Shown here: piece after piece, positions 7,866 to 18,100 of the stretch
Layout of the letters: the number at the start of each line of letters is the position of its first letter
How positions within the stretch are numbered: the first letter of the stretch is position 1
Source of the DNA: Bartonella sp. AU55XJBT
GTDB lineage: Bacteria > Pseudomonadota > Alphaproteobacteria > Rhizobiales > Rhizobiaceae
DNA length: 64,000 nucleotides
Assembly (NCBI RefSeq): GCF_028618525.1
Contig: NZ_JAQITC010000002.1
Location: forward strand, 62,001-126,000
Direction of reading: 5' to 3'
The notes under the pieces: model-generated
What the model saw: only the letters and a program-made list of their open reading frames with translations
The model's database searches: none
Told to the model about the DNA's origin: nothing
Program-made: the position numbers and the translations under genes

Positions 7866-8894
7866 TTAATTGATTTTAAGAATAATTTTACCAAAAATAT
7901 CACGGCTCTCCATTCGTTTTAAAGCTGTATCTATTTCATCAAGTCCAACAATTGTATCAATGACAGGGTGTACGGCTTTTTGTGCCATTTTTTGCATGGC
8001 ATTTTTCATATTTTTCATACGGCAGCCAAATGAACCGAATATCTTAAGTTGTTGCTGAAATAATTGCATGAGATTTATTGATGCTGAAACACCAGAGGTA
8101 GAACCGCAAGTTACTAAGCGTGCTCCTTTTTTCATACACAACAAAGAACCGTTCCATGTATCGACCCCAACATGCTCGAAAACAACATCAACACCTTTTT
8201 TTTGGGTTAATTTACGCACCACACCTTCAAAACGATCTTTACGATAATTAATCACATGATCTGCTCCAAGAGACTGTGCTTTTGCAATTTTTTCATCTGA
8301 ACCTACCGTCGTGATAACGGTACATCCCATATTTTTTGCAAGTTGAATGGCAGCAGAGCCAATACCGGAACCACCAGCTTGTATCAGGATTGTTTCTCCT
8401 GCTTGTAGTTTTGCGTTATCGAAAAGCATATGTTCTACGGTCCCAAAAGTAATTGGAGCAACAGCGGCTTGGAGTTCATCACATTGGGGAGGAGCTGGAA
8501 CCAATAAACGTGCGGGTAAATTGACAAATTCACAAGCAAAACCATCAAGATGAAAACCATAGACTCCTTTTACATCCGTGCAAAGATTATCTCGTCCTTC
8601 ATGACAAGCTTGGCATACCCCACAGGTTTGTGCTCCATAAATTGAGACAATCTGTCCAAGTTGAAGATGTTTAACGTCATCTCCTACTTGTATAACCTCA
8701 CCGGAAGCTTCTGCACCAATGATAAGGGGCATTTTTCTTTTTGCGAAAGCCATCCCACGCCAGCCCCATACATCAATATGATTAAGAGCAACAGCTTTGA
8801 TCCGTACTGTTACTTCATCGGGGAGTGGAGATGGTGGCGGTGCAATATTGGTAATTTCAAGCTGTCGTTCATTTAGCAATTGTAGCGCACGCAT
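7866..8894 (-). CDS. adh2XL: Zinc-type alcohol dehydrogenase AdhXL of the very-long-chain fatty acid cluster
   Basis: 342 residues, medium-chain dehydrogenase/reductase. N-terminal GroES-like fold with GAEASGEV, the four-cysteine structural zinc loop (CGVCQACHEGRDNLC, about residues 92-106), a Rossmann nucleotide site (QAGGSGIGSAAIQLAK), and VFEHVG before the C-terminus. In rhizobia the gene at this position (adh2XL) belongs to the conserved cluster making 27-hydroxyoctacosanoate for lipid A; its exact reaction is not settled to my knowledge. It lies 68 bases after fabF1XL and three before lpxXL. Confidence 0.88.
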   Translation of the reverse strand: MRALQLLNERQLEITNIAPPPSPLPDEVTVRIKAVALNHIDVWGWRGMAFAKRKMPLIIGAEASGEVIQVGDDVKHLQLGQIVSIYGAQTCGVCQACHEGRDNLCTDVKGVYGFHLDGFACEFVNLPARLLVPAPPQCDELQAAVAPITFGTVEHMLFDNAKLQAGETILIQAGGSGIGSAAIQLAKNMGCTVITTVGSDEKIAKAQSLGADHVINYRKDRFEGVVRKLTQKKGVDVVFEHVGVDTWNGSLLCMKKGARLVTCGSTSGVSASINLMQLFQQQLKIFGSFGCRMKNMKNAMQKMAQKAVHPVIDTIVGLDEIDTALKRMESRDIFGKIILKIN

Positions 8895-8962
8895 TATTCT
8901 TCCCCTTCAATTGATAATTGCTATTGCTTCAGTATGATTAATTTTGGTCAGTATGGAAAAGA

Positions 8963-10237
8963 TTATCCTTTATAGGCTGTGAGAACAAGACTCGTATTTT
9001 GACCACCAAATCCAAATGAGTTTGACAAAACCGCATTGACATTGGCTCTACGGCTATGATGAGGAACAACGTCTAAAGGGATAGCAGGGTCAGGATTATC
9101 GTAATTTATTGTAGGTGGAAGTATTCCCGATTGAATAGTCAAAAGCGAAAAAACAGCTTCTATGGCACCAGCAGCCGTTAAGGTATGCCCAATCATTGAT
9201 TTATTAGAAGAAACTGGAATATGCTCTAGAATGTCACCGAAGACTGTTGATAACGCAAGATATTCCATTTTCTCATTTTCAGGCGTTGAAGTTCCATGGG
9301 CATTAATATAGTCAATTTCATGGATGGCTATTTGTGCATCATTTAAGGCTTTGCGAACGGATCCGATGGCTGGTGATGCATCTGGTTTTGAACGTGTACG
9401 GTGAAAATCATCGGCTGTTTCTCCACAGCCCGCTAAAATTCCTAAAATTGTAGCATTACGGTTTAATGCGCTTTGAAGAGATTCAAGCACAAGAGCGCCG
9501 GAGCCTTCTGCCATAACAAATCCATCTCGATCTCGGCTGAAGGGCTTTGCTGCTTTTTCTGCAGGTTCATTCTGAGTGGAAAGAGCAGAGAGTAATGAAA
9601 AGCGAATGAGAGATTCTGCTGAAACGGATCCATCTGTTGCAATGGTAAGAGCCCGATCTGTTTCTCCTCGTCGAATAGCTTCAACACCTAATTGAATTGC
9701 TGTCGCACCAGATGCACAAGCTGTGGAAAGTGTAATAGGAAGTCCTTTTGTACCAAATGTTTTTTGCAGTTTTTCTGCAATTGCACCAAATTGTGTGGTT
9801 TCAAAAAGTGCCTCATGGCGTTTATACTTACAGACTTTAAGAAGATGTGCATAAGAGGACTCATTATTGAATTCCTCCTCTTGATCAAGACTAAAACGTG
9901 CTTGCCATTCGAGTTCAACAGGAGGCGCAGCTAAAAAGAGTGGTCCATTAAAGTTTGTTTTATCAAGAGCAGCTTGTTCTAAAGCTTCTTCAGCAGAAAG
10001 ATGGGCAAGCTTTTCAGAAAGAGCCGAAGCACCAAGCCTACTTTCTTTGAGAAAATCAATTGTTCCAGCAATATATGTATTTAATCCCTCAATAGGAAAA
10101 CGCGTTATTTTGTGGATACCGCTTACACCGCTTGTTAATTTTTGCCAATTCTCATGTTTTCCCTGTCCTAGTGATGTAACAACGCCTGCTCCAGTGATAG
10201 CTACGAGTGGACGTCCAAAATGATCATGATATTTCAC
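8963..10237 (-). CDS. fabF1XL: Beta-ketoacyl-ACP synthase FabF1XL, catalytically complete
   Basis: 424 residues, KAS II (FabF) fold. Active-site Cys in STACASGATAIQ (about residue 177), first His in INAHGTSTPENEK and second His in SMIGHTLTAAGAIEA are all present, so it should condense malonyl-ACP with acyl-ACP. By position it is the elongating synthase of the very-long-chain (C26-C28) fatty acid of lipid A, acting on AcpXL-bound chains. The stop of fabF2XL lies 15 bases upstream, suggesting a heterodimer made from adjacent genes. Confidence 0.92.
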   Translation of the reverse strand: MKYHDHFGRPLVAITGAGVVTSLGQGKHENWQKLTSGVSGIHKITRFPIEGLNTYIAGTIDFLKESRLGASALSEKLAHLSAEEALEQAALDKTNFNGPLFLAAPPVELEWQARFSLDQEEEFNNESSYAHLLKVCKYKRHEALFETTQFGAIAEKLQKTFGTKGLPITLSTACASGATAIQLGVEAIRRGETDRALTIATDGSVSAESLIRFSLLSALSTQNEPAEKAAKPFSRDRDGFVMAEGSGALVLESLQSALNRNATILGILAGCGETADDFHRTRSKPDASPAIGSVRKALNDAQIAIHEIDYINAHGTSTPENEKMEYLALSTVFGDILEHIPVSSNKSMIGHTLTAAGAIEAVFSLLTIQSGILPPTINYDNPDPAIPLDVVPHHSRRANVNAVLSNSFGFGGQNTSLVLTAYKG

Positions 10238-10252
10238 GATAGAAATTCCCCT

Positions 10253-11428
10253 TCAAACAGCTGTGAGACGCACAACACCTTCAGCTCTTTTTATACCAAT
10301 AGTGGTAACAAATATTTCATGGACTTCTTTAGAAAAAGGTTTTTCATGAGGACACAACGCTGGAAAACAGCGTTTTTTTTCAATTGAAAGTGCTGCAAGG
10401 GCAAGTGCTAAAGGAAATTGTGTTTCTCGCATATAACCGAATAATGTTGTAATACCCCGATAAGATAGATTAGCATCATCAAGAGCATTTTTTTCTGCTT
10501 TTGTTGCTTCATGAGCACCTGAGGCTGCTGAAATGGCTAAGGAATCTTTAGCACCTATCGTTTTCAACATTGTTGCAATTGATTCCTTAAGCGGCATTTT
10601 GGTTCTATCTGTTTGGTCTGTGAGGATTTGGTTAATTTCAGCATAAGCACGTGCATTCCGTTTTTTTGCATGTTCTCCACTTTCAAGAACCAGAAAGACA
10701 CCACCAGAACCGGTGATAATACCACCACCAGAATAAATTTCACGATCCCACACTGGGCTCCACCCATTATGGGTTAAAAGACCACCAAGCTCGTGGGCCA
10801 ACAACATGTCATAACTTTGTGCATTATAGGAGCTTCCTACAAGAGCATGGGTACTTTGTCCTGATTTAATACGAGCTACAGCAATTTGAAGTGCAGAAAG
10901 TCCACTGCCTTCTTCTCCCATAAATGTGCGAGATGATCCAGTGACTTTATGAACGATTGAAATGTTTCCTGCCAGAAGATTTGAAAGTTGTGCTAAAAAT
11001 AATGTTGGACGAAGCTCAGACGAAAGTGCGACATTTAATATAGAGGTTTGATCGGTGACTGCGCGCGCTTTAGAAAGAATCTGTGTATCAACAGTAATAT
11101 CACGTTCTCCTCCACTTGCTGCTACAATCATGTCCATTGTTGACGTGAATTGTTCATTATTTTTCATGCCGGCATCATCAAGAGCAAGACCAGCCGCATA
11201 GGTACCAAGACGTTGCCATATCCCCATTTGCCTTTGGTCACTTTTTTTGGGAATTTGTAAACTCCAATCAATTTCAGGCAATTTATGAACTGTGTAGGGC
11301 GAAAAAGTTGTACAATCTAGATTTGGTGTACAGATTGGATCATTTAAGAACTTCCAATGTTGATCAGTTCCTTCCCCCAGAGAGCTTATGAGACCTATAC
11401 CAGTGATGAATACAGATTGATCATGCAT
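10253..11428 (-). CDS. fabF2XL: Ketosynthase-like FabF2XL without catalytic residues (possible chain-length factor)
   Basis: 391 residues with a full thiolase/ketosynthase fold. Aligning SALQIAVARIKSG with AIQLGVEAIRRG of FabF1XL places the sequence GEEGSG where TACASG should be, so the nucleophilic Cys is Glu. The first His motif (NAHGT) reads SAASGA, and the second (MIGHT) reads LFGYMRET, so both His are missing too. Loss of all three residues while the fold is kept is what chain-length factors (KS-beta) of type II polyketide synthases show. By position it is FabF2XL of the rhizobial lipid A cluster. I infer that it pairs with FabF1XL and helps set chain length. Ten bases after acpXL. Confidence 0.85.
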   Translation of the reverse strand: MHDQSVFITGIGLISSLGEGTDQHWKFLNDPICTPNLDCTTFSPYTVHKLPEIDWSLQIPKKSDQRQMGIWQRLGTYAAGLALDDAGMKNNEQFTSTMDMIVAASGGERDITVDTQILSKARAVTDQTSILNVALSSELRPTLFLAQLSNLLAGNISIVHKVTGSSRTFMGEEGSGLSALQIAVARIKSGQSTHALVGSSYNAQSYDMLLAHELGGLLTHNGWSPVWDREIYSGGGIITGSGGVFLVLESGEHAKKRNARAYAEINQILTDQTDRTKMPLKESIATMLKTIGAKDSLAISAASGAHEATKAEKNALDDANLSYRGITTLFGYMRETQFPLALALAALSIEKKRCFPALCPHEKPFSKEVHEIFVTTIGIKRAEGVVRLTAV

Positions 11429-11438
11429 AGTGAAAAAA

Positions 11439-11723
11439 TTACTCCGCCTGTTTTAAGGCAACGAGATCATCAATTTTTGCACAAAGGTTTTTAAGAACAA
11501 AGTATTCTTCTGTAGCAACTGTACCTTCATTGACTTCTTGAGTCCATTGTTCTAGGGGAACTTTTATCCCGAAAGCTTTATCAATAGCGAAAACAATATC
11601 AAGAAAATCAAGACTGTCGATTCCCAAATCATCAATTGTATGACTTTCAGGTGTGATTGTATTGCGATCAATTTCACTGATTTCTGCAATAATATCAGCA
11701 ACTTTATCAAACGTGGAAGGCAA
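11439..11723 (-). CDS. acpXL: Specialised acyl carrier protein AcpXL
   Basis: 94 residues, acidic four-helix ACP with the 4'-phosphopantetheine attachment Ser37 in [15 protein letters not shown]. It is longer than housekeeping ACP (about 78 residues) and followed by the ketosynthase pair, which identifies it as AcpXL, the carrier on which the hydroxylated very-long-chain acid of lipid A is built and from which LpxXL transfers it. First gene of the cluster; the 188 bases separating it from maeB should hold the promoter. In rhizobia fabZXL normally follows acpXL; here fabF2XL follows directly. Confidence 0.92.
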   Translation of the reverse strand: MPSTFDKVADIIAEISEIDRNTITPESHTIDDLGIDSLDFLDIVFAIDKAFGIKVPLEQWTQEVNEGTVATEEYFVLKNLCAKIDDLVALKQAE

Positions 11724-11911
11724 TGTATGGATTCCTTATTATAGAGTTAGTAAATTCAAAATACATTTAATATCACCCTTCTAGCCTTTTTTCTCTTTAA
11801 AAAAAAGCCTTAATCCAGAATATAACTGTCTTTTCTAGAGAGAAAAGAGCTTTACAGTATGTGAAATATTATACCTCAATATTTAAAAAACTTTGAAGTT
11901 TTATTGTACAT

Positions 11912-14245
11912 TTATTTTATAAGTTTATTTTTTCTATTTGCTGCAAGGACGGCAAGGGCTGTGATATTAACAACGCCTCGTGAAGTTACTGAAGGCGTTA
12001 GTATATGGGCGGGACGTGCGGCCCCAATTAAGATAGGACCAACATGGAGTGCATTTGTGAGGCTTTTAACAGTGTTGAGCGTGATATTGGCTGAATCAAG
12101 AGTTGGAAAGACAAGCAAATTTGCTTCACTTTTGAGACGAGAATCAGGAAAAACACGATCACGAAAAACTTTGGAAAGGGCAGCATCACCATGCATTTCA
12201 CCATCTGCTTCTAAATGAGGGTGTAATTTGGCAAGAATTTCCGTTGCACGGCGCATTTTACGCGCACTTTCTGTGTTTTTAGAACCAAAGTTTGAGTGTG
12301 ATAGTAAAGCTGCTTTGGGTGTTATTCCAAATGCTTCAACTTCTTGAGCTGCCAATACAGTCATTTCAGCGATTTCTTCTGCAGAAGGATTTTCATTAAC
12401 GTAAGTATCGGTGAGAAAAAGAGTACGCTGTTGAGAGATAAGCAAACTCATAGCAGAAAAACGATGGACATGAGGATCAAGCCCGATAATTTGTTCAATC
12501 AATTCAAGTTGACGTTCAAAACGCCCCTCTAAGCCGCAAATCATCGCATCTGCTTCTTCACGCATGACGGCAAGGGCAGCAATCGCCGTTGTTGATGTTC
12601 TCACGATTGTTTTTGCCATTTCAGGCGTAACGCCACGTCTTCCTGTATAACGAAAAAATAAATTAACATAATCACGAAAACGTGGATCATCTTCAGGATT
12701 TGTTAATTCAAAATCTATATTAGGGCGAATTTTCAAACCAAAGCGTTTTAATCTTGCTTCTACGACATGTGGACGGCCAATCAGGAGAGGTGTTGCTGTT
12801 TGTTCTTCAATGACAACTTGTGCTGCACGAAGGACGCGTTCATCTTCACCATTGGCATAGATGACGCGTTTATGTTTTGCTGTTTTTGCGGCAGCAAATA
12901 CAGGCTTCATTGTTAAACCAGAAAGAAAAACAAATCGATTGAGGATATCATGGTAGGCTTCCATATCTTCAATGGGACGAAGGGCAATACCCGTTGCCAT
13001 TGCTGCTTTAGCAACAGCAGGAGCAATACGTAGGATTAAACGCGGATCAAAAGGAGAGGGGATCAGATAGTTGGGTCCAAAATTAGGCGGTGCTTTTGCA
13101 TATGCACGAGCTACAACATCTGAAGTTTCTTCACGAGCAAGGGCAGCAATCGCGTGAACAGCAGCCATTTTCATTTCTTCATTAATTGCAGTCGCACCTA
13201 CGTCTAATGCACCACGAAAGATATAGGGAAAACAAAGGACATTATTAACTTGATTGGGATAATCAGAGCGTCCTGTGCAGATCATTGCATCGGGTCGTAT
13301 AGAATGTGCTTCTTCGGGCATAATTTCTGGTGTTGGATTAGCCAGCGCTAAAATGAGTGGATTTTGCGCCATTCTTTTAAGATATTCAGGCTTTAAAACT
13401 CCCCCCGCCGATAGGCCTAGAAAAATATCTGCATCATTAATAATATCAGATAAAGTTCGTGCGTTAGTTTTTTGTGCATAATTGACTTTCCAACGATCCA
13501 TAAGGGTCTTGCGACCTTCATAAACAACCCCCTCTAAGTCACTCAACCAAATATTTTCAGCTTTTGCCCCAAGACGGACCAAAAGATTAAGACAGGCTAG
13601 GGCGGCAGCACCGGCACCTGAGGTAACTATTTTTGCATTTTCAATTTTTTTTCCAGAAAGATTTAAGGCATTTAATACAGCTGCAGAAACAATAATGGCC
13701 GTTCCATGTTGGTCATCATGAAAAACTGGAATATTCATCTTAGCACGCAGTTTTTCTTCGATTTCAAAACATTCAGGAGCCTTAATATCTTCAAGATTAA
13801 TACCACCAAATGTAGGTTCTAAAGTCGATACCGTTTGTACCATTTGTTCTATATCGGATGCATCAATTTCAATATCAAAAACATCAATATTGGCAAACTT
13901 TTTGAATAAAACGGCTTTGCCTTCCATAACTGGCTTTGAAGCAAGTGGGCCAATGTTTCCTAAACCAAGAACAGCCGTTCCATTTGATATAACAGCGACT
14001 AAATTAGAACGAGACGTATATTGAGCAGCAAGATTGGGATCTTTATGAATTGCAAGACATGGTGCTGCAACACCTGGGGAATAAGCAAGAGCTAAATCAC
14101 GTTGATTATCAAGAGGTTTTGTTGCTTGTATTTCCAATTTTCCAGGTTTGGGGTGTTGGTGATAAAAAAGTGCAGCACTGTCAAGTTCAGCTATTGGTGA
14201 ACTGAAATCATTATTTCGTTCTCTAGACATTTTTATGATATCCAA
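11912..14245 (-). CDS. maeB: NADP-dependent malic enzyme MaeB (malic enzyme-phosphotransacetylase fusion)
   Basis: 777 residues. Residues from about 20 to 430 are the malic enzyme: [11 protein letters not shown], the catalytic Lys in [18 protein letters not shown], metal site [10 protein letters not shown] and NAD(P) site [16 protein letters not shown]. From about 450 to the end is a phosphotransacetylase-like domain, catalytically inactive in known MaeB proteins and used for acetyl-CoA regulation. It converts malate to pyruvate, CO2 and NADPH, linking the TCA cycle to acetyl-CoA supply. Same strand as acpXL, but separated by 188 bases. Confidence 0.95.
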   Translation of the reverse strand: MDIIKMSRERNNDFSSPIAELDSAALFYHQHPKPGKLEIQATKPLDNQRDLALAYSPGVAAPCLAIHKDPNLAAQYTSRSNLVAVISNGTAVLGLGNIGPLASKPVMEGKAVLFKKFANIDVFDIEIDASDIEQMVQTVSTLEPTFGGINLEDIKAPECFEIEEKLRAKMNIPVFHDDQHGTAIIVSAAVLNALNLSGKKIENAKIVTSGAGAAALACLNLLVRLGAKAENIWLSDLEGVVYEGRKTLMDRWKVNYAQKTNARTLSDIINDADIFLGLSAGGVLKPEYLKRMAQNPLILALANPTPEIMPEEAHSIRPDAMICTGRSDYPNQVNNVLCFPYIFRGALDVGATAINEEMKMAAVHAIAALAREETSDVVARAYAKAPPNFGPNYLIPSPFDPRLILRIAPAVAKAAMATGIALRPIEDMEAYHDILNRFVFLSGLTMKPVFAAAKTAKHKRVIYANGEDERVLRAAQVVIEEQTATPLLIGRPHVVEARLKRFGLKIRPNIDFELTNPEDDPRFRDYVNLFFRYTGRRGVTPEMAKTIVRTSTTAIAALAVMREEADAMICGLEGRFERQLELIEQIIGLDPHVHRFSAMSLLISQQRTLFLTDTYVNENPSAEEIAEMTVLAAQEVEAFGITPKAALLSHSNFGSKNTESARKMRRATEILAKLHPHLEADGEMHGDAALSKVFRDRVFPDSRLKSEANLLVFPTLDSANITLNTVKSLTNALHVGPILIGAARPAHILTPSVTSRGVVNITALAVLAANRKNKLIK

Positions 14246-15112
14246 GTTAGTGTATGTTTATATGAGTGTTCCATCTACGATAAGGTTTTGTCCACTAATA
14301 GATCCTCATTTCTCTGAATATCAAAATGCATGAGCATGAGAAATTTCTTCTGGATCATAAAACCAGTTTGATGTTTTTTTTCATTTGTGCGCAGGAATAA
14401 TTTTATTGACAGCGGCACGTTTGTTTTTCTTTCCTTAATAAAATGCGTAAAAATTGATTAGTCTACAAACAAATAAAATATTTAATAATGATCACATTAC
14501 CAAGCCATTATTGTTTTTGCAATGCTTACAAAATAAGGAAAGAACAGAAGAGCTTATTTATTCATTTCATCCGCTTTTTATAAAATATATATTTTATTTA
14601 AATTTCTATACGGAAGTAGAAGAAATTTTAAAACATAAATTTGAACGTTATAAACTGTTTGTTCAGCTCTTTATAAGAAGATGGGAGCATTTGAATTGTT
14701 AATCGTTTAAAGCTGTATTTTTATATACTGGTAAGTTATGTGTTTTTAAACGAAAATGTCACTGAAAAAGCTGACATTGCACATTTCATATATGAATTTA
14801 TATATTCTGTCTGATACGTTACTTTATAATTTAAAATGAAATAGCTCGTAAGTTGAATGGGAAACTTAGATATAATAAGATTCATCCATTTCAAATTTAT
14901 CATATAATAAAAGGATTAAGGAGAGGATAAAGAAGTAGAAAATATGTCTTATCATTTTTAAGAATGATAGATTGTTTGATAAGTTATTATGCTTTTTTTA
15001 GGGTTATCACTTAGGTTATCAAAGAAAACGCATGCCAATTATCAGTCTTTGAAGTACAAAGCTCGAGCTGATCGCAAAGCACTCTATGATAAGCAATTAA
15101 GACAACTGGAAA
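14246..15112. other. 870-bp intergenic region
   Basis: AT-rich spacer between maeB and the large coiled-coil gene, which both read on the minus strand. A plus-strand frame at 14454-14702 (82 codons, ILE/PHE/LYS-rich) and another starting at 14989 that runs into the opposite gene have no ribosome binding site or family features. I see nothing else except the terminator at its right edge. Confidence 0.5.
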
Positions 15113-15148
15113 TAAAAAAGTGGAAAAATATTTTCTCCACTTTTTTAT
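15113..15148 (-). terminator. Intrinsic terminator of the large coiled-coil gene
   Basis: AAAAAAGTGGA pairs with TCCACTTTTTT across a short A/T loop. The hairpin begins a few bases after the TGA/TAA of the minus-strand gene ending at 15152 and is flanked by T/A runs on both sides, so it can act in either direction. Confidence 0.8.
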
Positions 15149-15151
15149 TGT

Positions 15152-18100
15152 CTATTGGATTCGTCCACTTGCATGAGCAAGCATGGTATAAACTTTTCCT
15201 GTATCTGATATCAGGTATTTGCGAACTGAGTTGGAAGAACCAGAACTGCGCGATATATCACGTAAGAGCTTTTCGAAATCCGCAACATATTGATTCACTG
15301 AACGTTTAAACTCAAAATCGCTCATATATTTTTTCTTAATCATTTCAAATATCGTTTTTCCATTCAAGGTATAAAGGTGTTCTGTTACGATGTTTTTTTG
15401 GCCGCGTTGATAATGATCCCATAGCTCAACAATGGCATTATGATTAATTGCTTGCACTATACCTGATGCTAATGCGTTAAGAGAACTGTTTGTAGGACGT
15501 GGTTTTGTTTGCATTGATGTTAAAACAACATCGTTTGGGGTTTCATCATAAAATGTTTCTTCACGTGAAGCTCTTTCTAAGAGATTTGACACCCATTTAT
15601 TTGGTCTTTTTATGCTTTGATCTTGTTGTAAAACAGGTTTAGGAGGAATGATCTTTTTAATGAACTCAGGAGAATTCTCACTTCTCTTATTAAGCACTGA
15701 TGATGTAGGAAATGCTGACATTAACTGCTCTTTTGCGTCCTTTTGATCATTTTGCATAACACTGATGAGATCTTTTAATGCTGTAATTTGCTCATTCAAA
15801 GCCGTACGAATTGTTTGCGTTGTTTCTTTTGTTTTTTCAGGAAGCTTTTTAGCATTTTCATGAATATCATTATTAATCTTTGAAAGCTCTAAACGAACTT
15901 CATCCGCGGAGCGACGTATATCTTCTGCTGCTCCTGAAAAACGCGTTGATGCTTCACTAATAAGCTTATTAAGGGATTGTTGGAATGAATCTGTGGCGTT
16001 ACGCGCATTCTTATCAGAGCGTTCAAGAGCTAAGTTGAAGATTTTTTCATAATGCTCAATCATTTGATTAATTTCATGAGACTTTAAAACAAGAGCATCG
16101 CTTAATGCAGAAAGTGTATTATGTTTTTCTTCAAGCGTTGTATTTAGTGAACTTTCAGACTGTTCAAGAACGTGAATAGTTTGGGAAAGTGTTTTCGCAT
16201 GTTCACCAAAACTGTTCGTTATATGATTAATTTGTTCAAAGGTGTTGTTTGAGAGTCCTTGCAGAATTTCAACATTATTATTAAGCGCTTGATTTGAGGC
16301 TGATAAACGCTCTGCTACTTGGTTCGTGTTGCGGAAAAAATTGTTCGTCGTTTCATTAAACTGACCATCAATATTTTGAACAGCTGATAATAAAACATTA
16401 CTATTTTCTTGGAAGTTGTAAATTGACTGATTCAACTGCTGTAAGATGGATGAGACATTATTTACAAGCTCTTCCTTCATAGCTGTTACTGTTTGAAGTG
16501 TTTCAGAGTTCGCTTTGTTCAAGCTATTCACTAAAGATTCATTATGTGCATAAATCCTTTGTTCAGCATCTTGTGTGGAGAGAGAGAGTTGCTCACCGAT
16601 ATGCTGCGTTAAAGAATCAATTGATTCTGTTGTACTTTGTGCTGCTTGATTTAAGTGGTTTGTCAGTTCTGTTATTTTTCCAACATGTTCTGAAATTTGT
16701 ATTGCTGTCTGATTCTTCGCATCTTCCAGACGGCTTGTTACATCAGAAAGCTGATATCCTAAATTACTTTTAAGATTTTGCATAGAATGATAAAGAACAT
16801 CACAACGTTCATTAAGGACTTGCTCTATTGCTGTTGTTGATGTGTGAATTGTTTCATTCAATAATGCTTGTGCATTATGACTGGCTGTTGTGAAAGCTTC
16901 GACAGTATGCGCTGTTTGTTCAGATAGCACAGACAGAACTTTTTCACTGGTATCATAAACTGTTTTCTTAACGTTTGATACAATTCGATTGCCTGATTCT
17001 GAGAGGATATTTTCAGCTTGTGCAGTAGCATTTGTAACAGATGAAAGAATTTGTTCACCCGTAGAAGAAAGCATATCAGAAGCTTTTATAATCTTATTAT
17101 GCAGACTATCTGTGACTGTATTCACAGAATCTTCTAAGCTAACACGCATATTGTCAACACTGCTCTCCAGCGCTTGTTGAATTATCTGACTTTGCTCATT
17201 ACTCAGCATGAGAGACGTTTTTAACGTGTCAGAACGTTCCTCAATAGCAGATGTTTGCATATCAATGGCTTCACAGACTTGGCTAAATTTTTCAGATAAT
17301 GTTTCCTCTAGCGTTGTTGTCCGTTCAAAAATTTTGTGTGCATGATCTTCTAAATTTGTATCGAATGATTCCATACGTGTTTCAAGGGTTTCAAAGAAAA
17401 CACCACTCGATTGAGAGAGAGTATTCTTTAAAACTTCAGCGTGGCTTTCAAGGTTTTTTATATGATCTTGAACCATTTCAGTAATGTTTTTATTATTGGC
17501 GGCGATTGCACTCTCAACTAAATCTATTTGTTGTTTTAATGCAACATCGACACGTATATCACTTTTTGCGATAAGGTTATGGATTGTTTCCATGCGTTGC
17601 TCAAGTGTACGTGCTTGATCAGCAAGAACTTCATTGAGAGAAAAGCTATTAATTGCCAAAGAGTCACGTAGAGCATCAGCACGGATATCAATATTTCTCG
17701 CTTGTGCTTCTAAAGCGTCTTGCGTTGTATTGCAACTTTGTACAATGACTTCTTGTAGTTTGTCAGTGCATTGAATGATATTTTCAATATGATTTTCAGC
17801 TTGTTTATCAACGAGTTGAGCGTTGTCCGTCAAAACTTTTTCAATATGAGACGTATTTTGGACCAAGACATCAATCTGATTTCTTAATGCATCAGCGATT
17901 TTATTCTTCTCGCTATCAAGCATGTCTGCCATGAGAGCTCGTTGATCAGAAAGTTGCAGTTTAAAATCTTGTGAACGTTCTTGTATAATATCAACAATGG
18001 CATTGTCGACATGTTGAATTTCTTCTCTCAGATTTTCTTTACTTTTATCAATTGCAGACAGAATAGCTTCACGTCCACTTGTAAATGCATGGGTAATGTC

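Noticed and set aside
14454..14702. 82-codon plus-strand frame between maeB and the coiled-coil gene
   Set aside because: Start is poor, composition is Ile/Phe/Lys-rich as expected by chance in AT-rich DNA, no recognisable feature.
14989..15309. 106-codon plus-strand frame
   Set aside because: Its second half lies antisense within the conserved C-terminal domain of the large coiled-coil gene and crosses the terminator hairpin at 15113-15148.
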